This document shows, piece by piece, positions 6,111-13,399 of a stretch of DNA of 14,614 nucleotides (position 1 is the first letter of the stretch; each line of letters begins with the position of its first letter). The notes under the pieces are model-generated. The model made no database searches. It saw only the letters and a list, made by a program, of their open reading frames with translations, and had not been told where the DNA came from. The stretch covers positions 1 to 14,614 of the forward strand of contig JADGAW010000033.1 of NCBI GenBank assembly GCA_015231815.1, read 5' to 3'. This DNA is from Nitrospinota bacterium. GTDB lineage: Bacteria > Nitrospinota_A > JADGAW01. The position numbers were made by a program, and so were the translations under genes.

Positions 6111-7127
6111 ATGGACTATTACGCAGAAATAGACTCGGAGCAAGGAAAACAAGCAATTAACACCCGGCAACTATATGAAACATGTCTCAAAATTAATGAG
6201 GAATCAAAACAGTTTCAAGGCTATATGGTTTGGAAGAGAGTAAAAGAAAAAGAGTATTTATATAAACTCAAAGATACTGCTGGAAACGGAAAGAGCCTTG
6301 GAAAACGCACACGGGAAAATGAGAAGATAAAAGCAGATTTTGATAAGAGGAAAGAGGATATAAAGTTCAGAAAAGCTGAAATTGCTGAACGTTTATCAAG
6401 ACAAGCAAAATACAATAAAGCCGCCCAGATATCGAGACTCCCGGATATTGCCTCTTCAATTTTACATGCCCTTAACAATTCTCCCGTTTCAGAAAGGTTT
6501 ACTGTAATTGGGACATACGCCCTTTACGCTTATGAATCAATGGCGGGAATTCAGTTTATGAGCGATCTTACCGCTACCGAGGACATTGATTTATTGTGGG
6601 ACGGTTCAAAAAAGATGAAAGTCATTTCCGATTTATCGGTTAAGAGTATGATTGAATTGTTGCGAAAAGCGGACAAGTCTTTTACTAAAAGTAAAAGTTA
6701 TTCAGTTGTCAACAAAGATGGCTTTCTTGTAGATTTAATCCGGGCGGAACCAAATCCTCCCTGGAAAAAAGTGGAAAAAAAACCTTTTCAAGAGCGTGAT
6801 GATATAGAGCCTTCCGCTATTAGCTCCCAGAAATGGTTAGTTTCTTCACCAAAGGTAAGGCAATGTGTAATAGCTCATAACGGATTCCCGGTAATAATGA
6901 CTGTTCCTGACCCTCGTTCTTTTATTCTCCATAAGTTCTGGCTTTCAGAAGAGAAACTAAGGCCAAACGAAAAGAAAAAGCGGGACAAAGAACAGGCAAT
7001 AGCGCTTACCGAGGCGCTTAGGGAATACCTCCCACAATACACCTTTTCCGGTGAGCAACTTCGCATGTTCCCCAAAAAAATATTTGATGATGGAATAATA
7101 AAGTTGAAAGAAGGCGGGCTTCTGTAA
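6111..7127 (+). CDS. GSU2403-family nucleotidyltransferase-fold protein (NTP_transf_8)
   Basis: I take the ATG at 6111 (338 residues); a TTG at 6093 would add six. A weak GGA lies close upstream in either case. Residues about 15-115 are a charged helical, probably coiled-coil, region with many Lys/Glu. The nucleotidyltransferase core follows: VIGTYALYAYESMAG (132-146) with the glycine-Thr/Ser strand-turn motif, TEDIDLLWD (156-164) with the metal-binding DxD, and a third acidic candidate in GFLVDLIRAEP. After this come PDPRSFILHKFW and a charged helical tail. Family knowledge: PF12281-type proteins resemble the minimal nucleotidyltransferases of AbiEii/MenT-like toxins, but the substrate is unknown. 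It stands alone with its own promoter candidate, with no antitoxin gene beside it. Placement beside NACHT and PemK genes suggests a defence or toxin role by inference. Confidence 0.85.
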   Translation: MDYYAEIDSEQGKQAINTRQLYETCLKINEESKQFQGYMVWKRVKEKEYLYKLKDTAGNGKSLGKRTRENEKIKADFDKRKEDIKFRKAEIAERLSRQAKYNKAAQISRLPDIASSILHALNNSPVSERFTVIGTYALYAYESMAGIQFMSDLTATEDIDLLWDGSKKMKVISDLSVKSMIELLRKADKSFTKSKSYSVVNKDGFLVDLIRAEPNPPWKKVEKKPFQERDDIEPSAISSQKWLVSSPKVRQCVIAHNGFPVIMTVPDPRSFILHKFWLSEEKLRPNEKKKRDKEQAIALTEALREYLPQYTFSGEQLRMFPKKIFDDGIIKLKEGGLL

Positions 7128-7222
7128 CTTAAAACTCTCTTCAAGATTATTATCGTCCTATCTATAAGATACCAGTATTAAATCTTGGCGCTGCAGATGG
7201 AACTCAAGTTAATAGGTCATGT

Positions 7223-7421
7223 CTTGGATTCCAGATTGAAGTGCAACTTTTTGATTGATTGAAAGGAAGCTCACCTAAAGGAATGTCAGATTCCATTCTA
7301 CTCCGCTTCCCAGTATTGGTGAGGAAGCGGCTCCGAAAGGAATCTGACAATTTAATTTGACATTCGTTAACCACTTTGTGATGAACTGTTGCTAAAGTTG
7401 CACTTCGGTTTGGAATCCAAG
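7223..7421. mobile_element. MITE-like non-autonomous element, 199 bp
   Basis: Imperfect 28-bp terminal inverted repeats at 7223-7250 and 7394-7421 match at 25 of 28 positions; they start CTTGGATTCCA and share GAAGTGCAACTTT. Direct repeats TGT flank it (7220-7222 and 7422-7424), the 3-bp size used by IS30-like elements. There is no transposase. The inside is a large nested stem: TGTCAGATTCC (7284-7294) with GGAATCTGACA (7339-7349), and CCGCTTCC (7303-7310) with GGAAGCGG (7323-7330). A full-length parent IS elsewhere in the genome would supply transposase; the family link to IS30 is a guess from duplication size. Confidence 0.75.
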
Positions 7422-7479
7422 TGTTCTATCAGATCAGTTCTTTTCTGAATCAGTCTTTTTTGCTAATGACAGGTGTTTT

Positions 7480-7608
7480 ACCCGACTTGATAAAGGACAC
7501 ACGTCATGCCAGACTTAATCTGGCATCTATTCTGAGCGTGAGAATAAATCTTTATTGAGAACAACGTCTGTTCCCGGAGAAACTGAAGCAATTCTGAATC
7601 AAGTTCAG
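7480..7608. repeat. Composite hairpin repeat unit, copy 2
   Basis: It repeats the order of blocks in the copy at 2691: ACCCGAC (7480-7486), ACGTCATGCC start (7501), palindrome ATGCCAGA/TCTGGCAT around CTTAA (7506-7526), then CTGAA-TCAAG-TTCAG (7594-7608). The first palindrome carries compensating changes relative to copy 1 (CCGG to CCAG and TGG), so the stem is preserved. Same orientation as copy 1, about 4.8 kb apart. Confidence 0.7.
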
Positions 7609-7678
7609 TACAGGACTCAGAAGAATCGGAAGAATCGGGTCGAGTAGGCCTTAGGGATTTCACCCAAAGCCGCTCACA

Positions 7679-7712
7679 GAACCGTACGTGAGACTCTTGC
7701 CTCATACGGCTC
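7679..7712 (-). ncRNA. Group II intron domain V
   Basis: On the minus strand this 34-base segment begins GAGCCGTATGAGG and ends CACGTACGGTTC, the classic domain V hairpin with the AGC catalytic triad and bulge. The terminal loop reads AAGA rather than the usual GNRA, a change at the first loop base. It starts directly after the reverse transcriptase stop codon, and domain VI follows to about 7639. Confidence 0.85.
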
Positions 7713-8546
7713 TTACTGTCCAGCCCAACAGGAAATCAAGGAAGGGTTGCGTTCCGCAATTTGATTCAGCCAAGCGAAACATTTCCTGAATCTACCCTTG
7801 AATTTCTTGTATCTTCCCACTCCCCAAGCTGTAAGTTGTTGCTTGAAGTACCACATGACATCGTTGAAAGCCCTCTTCCCAAATTTCCCGTAATAATACG
7901 ACCATCCCCTTACCTTCGGATTCGTGAACGCAACCACATCACCCTGAGGGGTTCCTCTCCCTCTTTCCACACGTTGTCCGTCCCTTCCTGCCGCCGGGGC
8001 TTTCAGCCATCGCTCAATATACAACTGGATATATCTGCACGAGGTGTGTTTCCTGACGGCTCGCATCATCAGCGAATGGTCTATGGTGTCAAAGAACCCC
8101 TTGATGTCCAAGTCAACAACCCAGTTATGCCTCCAGCACCTTGTGCGGGTGACACTCACTGCGTCAAGAGCTGACTTGTTGGGACGATATCCATACGAAT
8201 CCGCATGAAACATCGGCTCAACTAAAGGTTCAAGAATAATCTTGACCACCATCTGGGCAATGCGGTCGGAGACCGTTGGTATGCCCAGTGTCCTGATTCC
8301 CCCATCGGCTTTTGGTATATCGACAAGCTTGACGGGTGGAGGGAAATAACTCCCCGATGACATGCGGTTCCAGATTTTGTAGAGATTCCCTTTCAGGTTT
8401 CCTTCAAAATCCTTCAACGACTCATTGTCGATTCCACTTCCGCCTTTGTTTGCCTTAACCAGAAGCCAGGCTTCGTAAACCGTTACCTTGGGCAGGGAAA
8501 AACGACAGGTTCCCACGTTCACCATAAAAGCCCGATTTAAGTTCAT
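7713..8546 (-). pseudogene. Group II intron reverse transcriptase/maturase with in-frame internal deletion
   Basis: The 277-residue ORF has the N-terminal reverse transcriptase blocks: YEAWLLVKANKGGSGID (24-40), SSGSYFPPPVKLVDIPKADGGIRTLGIPTVSDRIAQ (63-98), DSYGYRPNKSALDAV (116-130), the first catalytic Asp in VVDLDIKGFFDTIDH (143-157) and RGTPQG (197-202). At about residue 205 it jumps straight into the maturase domain X tail, NPKVRGWSYYYGKF through RKCFAWLNQIAERNPSL. The YADD motif, the remaining palm and the thumb, about 160-190 residues in usual relatives, are gone, yet the frame is kept. Reverse transcription must be lost. Partial RNA binding or splicing help is possible but unproven. 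Part of a group II intron whose domain V is still present. Confidence 0.88.
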
Positions 8547-8932
8547 GCCACCTCTACGCCGCCTGCCACTCGGACAATAAACAGGTTATCTCCGCATTCG
8601 TCCCGACGTTCTGACCAGACATCGGTTTTGACAGAATCGTAGGGGTTTCGACGCTTCATCAACGGTTCACTTGCGTTCATCTCCCTGAATCGTACCTGAG
8701 CAATTAAGTTTGCCCTTTTCCTTTGTCGCTCATCACCATGGCTCTTTACCACAGCAACACAAAGGCGGTTTGAAGCCTACTCCTGTAAGTCGGCTTCGAG
8801 AGGCCTACTCTCATCTCTTATGGCGCCTCGTGGCACACGGTCTGTTCCCGATTTCTTGATTAAATATCGGTTCCTGCGGCCTAATACGGTAAAATTTTAT
8901 ATTTTTTACGAAAAGTCCTTGGAAAGACCCTT

Positions 8933-10474
8933 ATGAATATCTCACCTTCCCGTATTTTAAAGCTCTCGATTGTTTTTGCCGGACTTGCCGGAATAATGTC
9001 TGAGTACCTTCTTTCCACCATCGCGACCTATCTTCTCGGTGATGCTGTTAAGCAGTGGACATTAATCATATCCTTTATGCTCCTTGCTATGGGAGTGGGA
9101 AGCGGTGTGTCGTCCCTCATCAAAGAACGACTCATTGACGTGTTTATTTTTGTGGAAATACTTCTTTCGTTTTTCATCAGCATTTCCGTTATTTCCGGCT
9201 ACCTTGTGATTTCTTATGTTGGATTTCGCTACCTTGTTCTTTACTCCCTCAGCTTTATGATCGGTTTTCTTATTGGCTATGAAATCCCCCTTGCAACACG
9301 AATTAACAATAGTTATGAAGAATTACGCATAAATATTGCTGAAATAATGAAACGGGATTATATCGGAGCGTTTCTTGGGGGAATTTTGTTTATTTTTGTG
9401 GCAATTCCGTATGTTGGACTCGTTTACACACCTGTTGTATTGGCTTTGCTGAACTTTTTTATCGCTCTCCTTCTGCTCTATGCCTTCAAAAATCTCATAA
9501 CCTACAAAAAATCTCTTTTGGCTGCGTGCGGTATTCTTTTTCTCATCATCATTACGGTTTTTATTAAATCAGAGGATATTTTGTTTCATCAGGAACAAAA
9601 ACTTTATATGGACAAAATTGTTTATTACGAGCAAACCCCCTATCAAAGAATTGTTGTTACTGAATGGCAGGAGGATTACTGGCTTTACCTTAACGGAAAC
9701 CAGCAGTTCAGCAGTTTTGATGAGGAACGTTACCACGAACCCTTTGTTCACCCAGCAATGCTTCTCGCCAACAAAGCAAAAAAGGTTCTTGTTCTTGGGG
9801 GCGGAGATGGACTCGCAGTGCGGGAAATTCTCAAGCATAAGAATATAGAAGAGGTTACCCTTGTGGATCTTGATCCGGCAGTAACTACGCTAGCCAAAGA
9901 AAACACCATTTTTACCAACCTCAATAACAACTCCCTCAATGACAAACGAGTTACCGTCATGAACGAAGATGGTTTTACCTACCTCGAGCAAAGTAGAAAT
10001 AAATTTGATGTTATTTTTATTGACTTACCCGATCCCAAATCAATTGATTTAAGCCGTTTATATTCCTATGAGTTTTATTTAATTTGCAAAGCACACCTAA
10101 CTGAAGGAGGTATGCTGGTAACACAGTCGATTAGTCCGGTTTTTTCCCGCCAGTCATTTTTTTGTATTTTAAATACCCTGAAAGAAGCAGGTTTTTCCAC
10201 AATTCCGTATCATGCAAACATTCCGACAATGGGTGAATGGGGATGGATTGTATCGGCAAAACAAGAACATCTTTCTCAAGAGGCTTTGAAAGATGTGTTT
10301 CTTCACCTTGACCTCAAAGGAATAGAGCTTAACTTCCTGAATAACGAGACACTGCAAGCAATGGCCATCTTCTGGAAAAATGCCTTTGAAGGATTGGAAA
10401 CAGTGGAAATTAACCGATTACTTAAGCCCGTAATTTTCAGCTATTATAAAAACGATCGCTGGGATTTGTATTGA
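8933..10474 (+). CDS. Membrane-anchored spermidine synthase-like protein
   Basis: ATG at 8933 with GGAAAG (8921-8926) six bases upstream. The 513 residues split in two. Residues 1-210 hold about seven hydrophobic segments, an integral membrane domain. Residues about 225-480 form a spermidine/spermine synthase-like Rossmann methyltransferase fold: YYEQTPYQRIVV (231-242), LYLNGNQQFSSFDEERYHEPFVHPAM (251-276), the nucleotide-binding GGGDG (289-293), acidic VDLDP (311-315), NEDG (344-347) and catalytic-region DLPDP (364-368). Classic SpeE moves the aminopropyl group from decarboxylated AdoMet to putrescine; in membrane-fused members the substrate is not well known. No decarboxylase gene is nearby. 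The minus-strand group II intron ends 95 bp upstream and may have altered its promoter. Confidence 0.85.
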   Translation: MNISPSRILKLSIVFAGLAGIMSEYLLSTIATYLLGDAVKQWTLIISFMLLAMGVGSGVSSLIKERLIDVFIFVEILLSFFISISVISGYLVISYVGFRYLVLYSLSFMIGFLIGYEIPLATRINNSYEELRINIAEIMKRDYIGAFLGGILFIFVAIPYVGLVYTPVVLALLNFFIALLLLYAFKNLITYKKSLLAACGILFLIIITVFIKSEDILFHQEQKLYMDKIVYYEQTPYQRIVVTEWQEDYWLYLNGNQQFSSFDEERYHEPFVHPAMLLANKAKKVLVLGGGDGLAVREILKHKNIEEVTLVDLDPAVTTLAKENTIFTNLNNNSLNDKRVTVMNEDGFTYLEQSRNKFDVIFIDLPDPKSIDLSRLYSYEFYLICKAHLTEGGMLVTQSISPVFSRQSFFCILNTLKEAGFSTIPYHANIPTMGEWGWIVSAKQEHLSQEALKDVFLHLDLKGIELNFLNNETLQAMAIFWKNAFEGLETVEINRLLKPVIFSYYKNDRWDLY

Positions 10475-10524
10475 TTTACAGATAAAGCTACACTATGTTA
10501 ATTTGACCTTGCCCCTTTTTTACA

Positions 10525-11574
10525 CTATTTATTTCTTAATACTTCAAAGACTTTCTTGGCAATATATGCATGAGCTTCATTATTTAAATGCACTTCATTC
10601 TCTATAAAAAAATGTTTGTTATTATTTATTTTTTCCTGATACATTGAAGGGAGAAAATCATGAAAAATAATGTTTGGACTATTCATCAACGATGACTCAA
10701 AACCCCATTTCTCTTTCATATAGTTTGTAAAAGAGTTGATTAAATCTTTGATGGAATTTCTTGTTTTTAAATCTCTTTTTTCAGGAATTTTAAGGAAGAT
10801 TAAACGTGGTTCTTTACTGACATCTTTAATTGCTTTAACAATTGCTTTATTAATACTCTGAATAAGGTATCTTCGATAAGTTAATTGGTAAAGATAATTT
10901 ATCAGGTAACTTTCTTCTAAAAGGCGTTCTCCTAAATTTGAACTTTTGTTTTCTTGGGGTGGGTTTCTTAATTGTAATATTCCATTCACTAAATTAAAAC
11001 TTGGTTTATAGAGTCGCTCACTTAGGCGAAATCCCTCCAATGTTCTAAATAAATCTGCATTAATATAGGTGAAGATTACAACATCAGGCTTAATTGCATC
11101 AAAATATTCTTTATATGCCAAATACATTTGATCAAATCCCCAACCTGGAATTGCAAGATTATATGTTTCGTAGTTTTCCCCTAATAGTAATTGAAGTTGA
11201 TCGGAAAATCTATCTTTTTCATGAACCCCCCACCCAAAAGTATTGGAGTCACCTAAGATGAGAATCCTCTTTGATTTGCTCTTCTCAGTACCTGATGAAT
11301 CTATGTTCCTTGTTCTAAAACCATCATCATTTGTTCTATACTCAACATTAAAATTACATGCTTTGCATTTATGTTGAATCGGATACTGCTTATTAAATAC
11401 CCAGCCCAATGTACTATGATAATCATACCAACTCTTAGGGTTTGATGGAGATTCTTTAATTATTCCGGTATCTGTTCTTGTCCAAATGTTAAAACCTGAC
11501 CGCTTAAGGTAATCTTCAGATAAAATAATACAAATAATTGAAGAAATGACCAATAAAATAATTTTATATTTCAT
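10525..11574 (-). CDS. SGNH/GDSL-like hydrolase family protein, membrane anchored or exported
   Basis: A 349-residue protein from ATG at 11574. Residues 4-19 are a hydrophobic segment that could be a signal anchor. The hydrolase block I is ILILGDSNTFGWGV (104-117) with Ser110 as presumed nucleophile; a glycine block is NLAIPGWGFDQM (139-150); FTYINAD (168-174) is a candidate block III Asn. Near the C terminus, ENEVHLNNEAH (325-335) matches the block V region with His329, but the usual Asp three residues before is Asn326, with Glu325 and Glu327 beside it. Family knowledge: such proteins are often extracytoplasmic esterases or acetyl-group enzymes acting on polysaccharides. The substrate is not clear. 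It converges with the spermidine synthase-like gene (50-base gap) and is divergent from the pseudouridine synthase gene. Confidence 0.75.
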   Translation of the reverse strand: MKYKIILLVISSIICIILSEDYLKRSGFNIWTRTDTGIIKESPSNPKSWYDYHSTLGWVFNKQYPIQHKCKACNFNVEYRTNDDGFRTRNIDSSGTEKSKSKRILILGDSNTFGWGVHEKDRFSDQLQLLLGENYETYNLAIPGWGFDQMYLAYKEYFDAIKPDVVIFTYINADLFRTLEGFRLSERLYKPSFNLVNGILQLRNPPQENKSSNLGERLLEESYLINYLYQLTYRRYLIQSINKAIVKAIKDVSKEPRLIFLKIPEKRDLKTRNSIKDLINSFTNYMKEKWGFESSLMNSPNIIFHDFLPSMYQEKINNNKHFFIENEVHLNNEAHAYIAKKVFEVLRNK

Positions 11575-11669
11575 TTGTTTACATTAAATTACTGTATAAA
11601 AAATGGGGTCATTATACTTTATTCTATAAACCTCATTTTATTTTTATTGAAGCTGACAAAGGAAATCTC

Positions 11670-11693
11670 TAGCTTTATTAGAGCTATTTTTTT
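11670..11693 (+). terminator. Terminator-like hairpin in the leader of the pseudouridine synthase gene
   Basis: TAGCTT and GAGCTA (11670-11686) form a six-pair stem with one G-T pair, followed directly by seven T. No plus-strand gene lies upstream in this divergent intergenic space, so it may act on a leader transcript or be chance in AT-rich DNA. Confidence 0.35.
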
Positions 11694-11715
11694 CCTGTTG
11701 CTTGATAATACCTCC

Positions 11716-11751
11716 CCCTCCCCTAAAAAAACTAGAGGGTTTATTTTTTTA
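11716..11751 (+). terminator. Second terminator-like hairpin before the pseudouridine synthase gene
   Basis: CCCTC (11716-11720) can pair with GAGGG (11735-11739), followed by TTTATTTTTTT. It is the second such structure within 100 bases of the start at 11769. The stem is short and the loop 14 bases, so support is weak. Confidence 0.3.
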
Positions 11752-11768
11752 AATACTAACTACGATGA

Positions 11769-12743
11769 ATGTTTACTGAAAAAGACTTTGAAGTTTTGAA
11801 AAAAGAAGCAGAAAAAGAATGTTACCTTTATACGGTAAGAGATTCCATTCGAATCGATGACTTTTTTCATCAACTCCATCCAGAGCTTACCCTTTCAAAA
11901 ATCAGAAAAATTATTAAAGAAGGTCAGGTAACCATTGACGGAGAAACCGTTAAGCCCAACAAAAAACTTCATAAAGGAAACAAAATTGACATTGACCTTC
12001 ATCGACCAGAAACCAACCTTCCGGTAAAAGAAAACCTCAACCTTGAAATAATTTTCGAAGATGAATATCTTGCTGTAATTAATAAACCACCAGGAATTGT
12101 AGTACATCCTGCTCCCGGGAATTATGAGGGAACAATTGTCAGTGGGCTTCTTTACTATTTCGATGAACTGGCAGCTTCAAAAGAAAAAACCAGAGTTGGT
12201 ATTGTTCACCGCTTAGATAAAGAAACCTCCGGTGTATTGCTCATTGCCAAAACTGATGAAGCACATGAAAAACTTTCTGCTCTTTTTAAAGACCGAAAAA
12301 TGCGAAAGGTTTATCAGGGAATTGTGTACGGAAAATTAAAAGAAAAGAAGGGTGTCGTTAATGAACCCATTGGTCGCTCACTATCCGACCGAACAAAAAT
12401 GGCAGTAAGATACGATAACAGCAGGGAAGCAATAACCGCTTATCAGGTTCTTCAGGAATCAGAAAACCATGATTTTTCGCTCATTGAGTTTTATCCGAAA
12501 ACGGGAAGAACGCATCAAATAAGAATTCATGCGAAGTTTCTCAACTGTCCCATTGCAGGAGATAAAAAATATTTAAAGGGGAAATATCCTTTTCAGTCAA
12601 CAATATCACGACACCTTTTGCATGCCCGTTCATTGAGTTTCATTCACCCCTTTACTCAAAAAGAGCTTTCCTTCACTGCAAATCATTTTGACGATTTTCT
12701 TCATCTTCAGGAAAAGATTTTTCATTCTTCAACAATTGTTTAG
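11769..12743 (+). CDS. rluD: Large-subunit rRNA pseudouridine synthase, RluA/RluD family
   Basis: The 324-residue product has an N-terminal S4 RNA-binding domain (about 26-78: IRIDDFFHQL...LSKIRKIIKEGQVTIDG) and the RluA catalytic domain (about 90-300). Landmarks are VINKPPGIVVHP (103-114), the active-site HRLDKETSGVLLIAK (147-161) with Asp150 as catalytic residue, YxGIVYG, and GRTHQIRIHAKFLNCPIAGDKKY. RluD in E. coli makes pseudouridines in helix 69 of 23S rRNA; that target is assumed from domain layout and S4 presence. The ATG at 11769 gives the usual family length, but no strong ribosome binding site is visible. It is convergent with the cytochrome b gene. Confidence 0.92.
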   Translation: MFTEKDFEVLKKEAEKECYLYTVRDSIRIDDFFHQLHPELTLSKIRKIIKEGQVTIDGETVKPNKKLHKGNKIDIDLHRPETNLPVKENLNLEIIFEDEYLAVINKPPGIVVHPAPGNYEGTIVSGLLYYFDELAASKEKTRVGIVHRLDKETSGVLLIAKTDEAHEKLSALFKDRKMRKVYQGIVYGKLKEKKGVVNEPIGRSLSDRTKMAVRYDNSREAITAYQVLQESENHDFSLIEFYPKTGRTHQIRIHAKFLNCPIAGDKKYLKGKYPFQSTISRHLLHARSLSFIHPFTQKELSFTANHFDDFLHLQEKIFHSSTIV

Positions 12744-12773
12744 TCGCTCAAAGTAACCTTCACAACTAAACAA
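12736..12773. terminator. Inverted repeat between convergent genes
   Basis: TTGTTTAGT (12736-12744) and ACTAAACAA (12765-12773) are perfect 9-bp complements around a 20-base loop, covering the rluD stop codon and ending just before the cytochrome b stop. Placement suggests a shared terminator, but no T-run is present and the loop is long. Confidence 0.3.
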
Positions 12774-12774
12774 A

Positions 12775-13392
12775 CTATTCTTTAGACCTATGGTAGCCGT
12801 CGAGCATACCCTTAAAACTGCTGAAAATAGTAGGTCCAAATGTGCATAAATATATATGAACAGTGAGAAAAATTGAGATAAAAAATCCTATTGCAGAATG
12901 AAACAGAGCGGCAATATATATTCCACCCGTTTCAAAAACATTATGAATTATAAGCTCGGGAAATAGAAGAGCTGTTCCGCTCACGATTGTTAAGGGCATG
13001 ACAACAAACATGACACTAACATAGGTCATTCGCTGTAATGGGTTAAACTTACTTTTTTTACTTGGTGGAAAGGGAGACTTTTCTCCCCTAAACATTCCCC
13101 ATATGTAATATCTGACCTGTTGGAGAATTTTTTCCAACAAATTTTTAAGACGAAAATGATATTGCTTTATTTCTCCAGAAATAATATTTCCAACGAGAAA
13201 TCCAAGATAGTTGAAACAAAGCATCGCACTTGCTATGTTATGAGCCATTATGGCGAGGTCAAAGGGAACAAGTAATGGCTGATCCGGATTAGAATATTGC
13301 AGGCTTATTCCAGTGGCAATTAAAACAATACATAAGATTGCATTTATCCAATGCCACAATCTTAGCCAGAGAGGATAAAGATAGAGTTTCAT
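12775..13392 (-). CDS. Cytochrome b561-type di-heme membrane subunit
   Basis: A 205-residue integral membrane protein of the bacterial cytochrome b561/Ni-Fe hydrogenase b-subunit type. Four hydrophobic helices lie near 11-30, 46-71, 124-145 and 155-184. Candidate heme-ligand histidines are H14 in LRLWHWINA, H51 in IMAHNIAS, H165 in ALFHSAIG and H179 in LTVHIYLCTFG, one per helix region as expected. A basic loop (RGEKSPFPPSKKSKFNP, 102-118) sits between the two helix pairs. It starts seven bases after the cytochrome c stop and is surely in one operon with it. Family role: passes electrons between the quinone pool and periplasmic redox proteins; here the partner is the heptaheme protein. The exact enzyme complex is unknown. 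Confidence 0.85.
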   Translation of the reverse strand: MKLYLYPLWLRLWHWINAILCIVLIATGISLQYSNPDQPLLVPFDLAIMAHNIASAMLCFNYLGFLVGNIISGEIKQYHFRLKNLLEKILQQVRYYIWGMFRGEKSPFPPSKKSKFNPLQRMTYVSVMFVVMPLTIVSGTALLFPELIIHNVFETGGIYIAALFHSAIGFFISIFLTVHIYLCTFGPTIFSSFKGMLDGYHRSKE

Positions 13393-13399
13393 CGCTAAC

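Larger units (their letters stand above)
7128..7638. other. Intergenic region with MITE-like element and hairpin repeat unit
   Basis: About 510 bases without a convincing gene. It holds the MITE-like element (7223-7421), the second composite hairpin repeat (7480-7608) and, at the group II intron junction, a tandem GAAGAATCG pair (7620-7637). Confidence 0.6.
7639..8838 (-). mobile_element. Group II intron, internally deleted, about 1.2 kb
   Basis: Read on the minus strand, the 5' end is GTGTGCCACGAGGCGCC (from 8838), matching the GUGYG start, and the 3' end is GGCCTACTCGAC (to 7639), an AY-type end. Domain V and a domain VI stem are present next to the 3' end. The DI-DIII part before the reverse transcriptase start is about 290 bases, which is short, so some of domain I may be lost. 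The encoded protein lacks its central part. Full elements of this kind are around 1.8-1.9 kb. Boundaries are motif-based, good to a few bases. The intron sits 95 bp upstream of the plus-strand gene at 8933. Confidence 0.8.

Noticed and set aside
2711..7526. CRISPR-like repeats
   Set aside because: Only two copies of the palindrome, 4.8 kb apart, with no regular spacers and no cas genes.
7761..8174. Plus-strand ORF inside the intron
   Set aside because: Antisense shadow of the reverse transcriptase frame.
8543..8752. Minus-strand 69-codon ORF before the reverse transcriptase
   Set aside because: It lies in group II intron RNA domains; its DNA reads as the GTGAACC...GTCGAAACCCCTACG intron core, not a protein family.
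11709..11724. G-quadruplex on the minus strand
   Set aside because: Only GGGG-A-GGGGG-A-GG is present, too few G-runs for a standard four-tract quadruplex.
11575..11799. Plus-strand ORF upstream of rluD
   Set aside because: It starts on a non-ATG codon, is low-complexity Phe/Leu/Lys-rich from AT-rich DNA, crosses two terminator-like stems and overlaps the rluD start.
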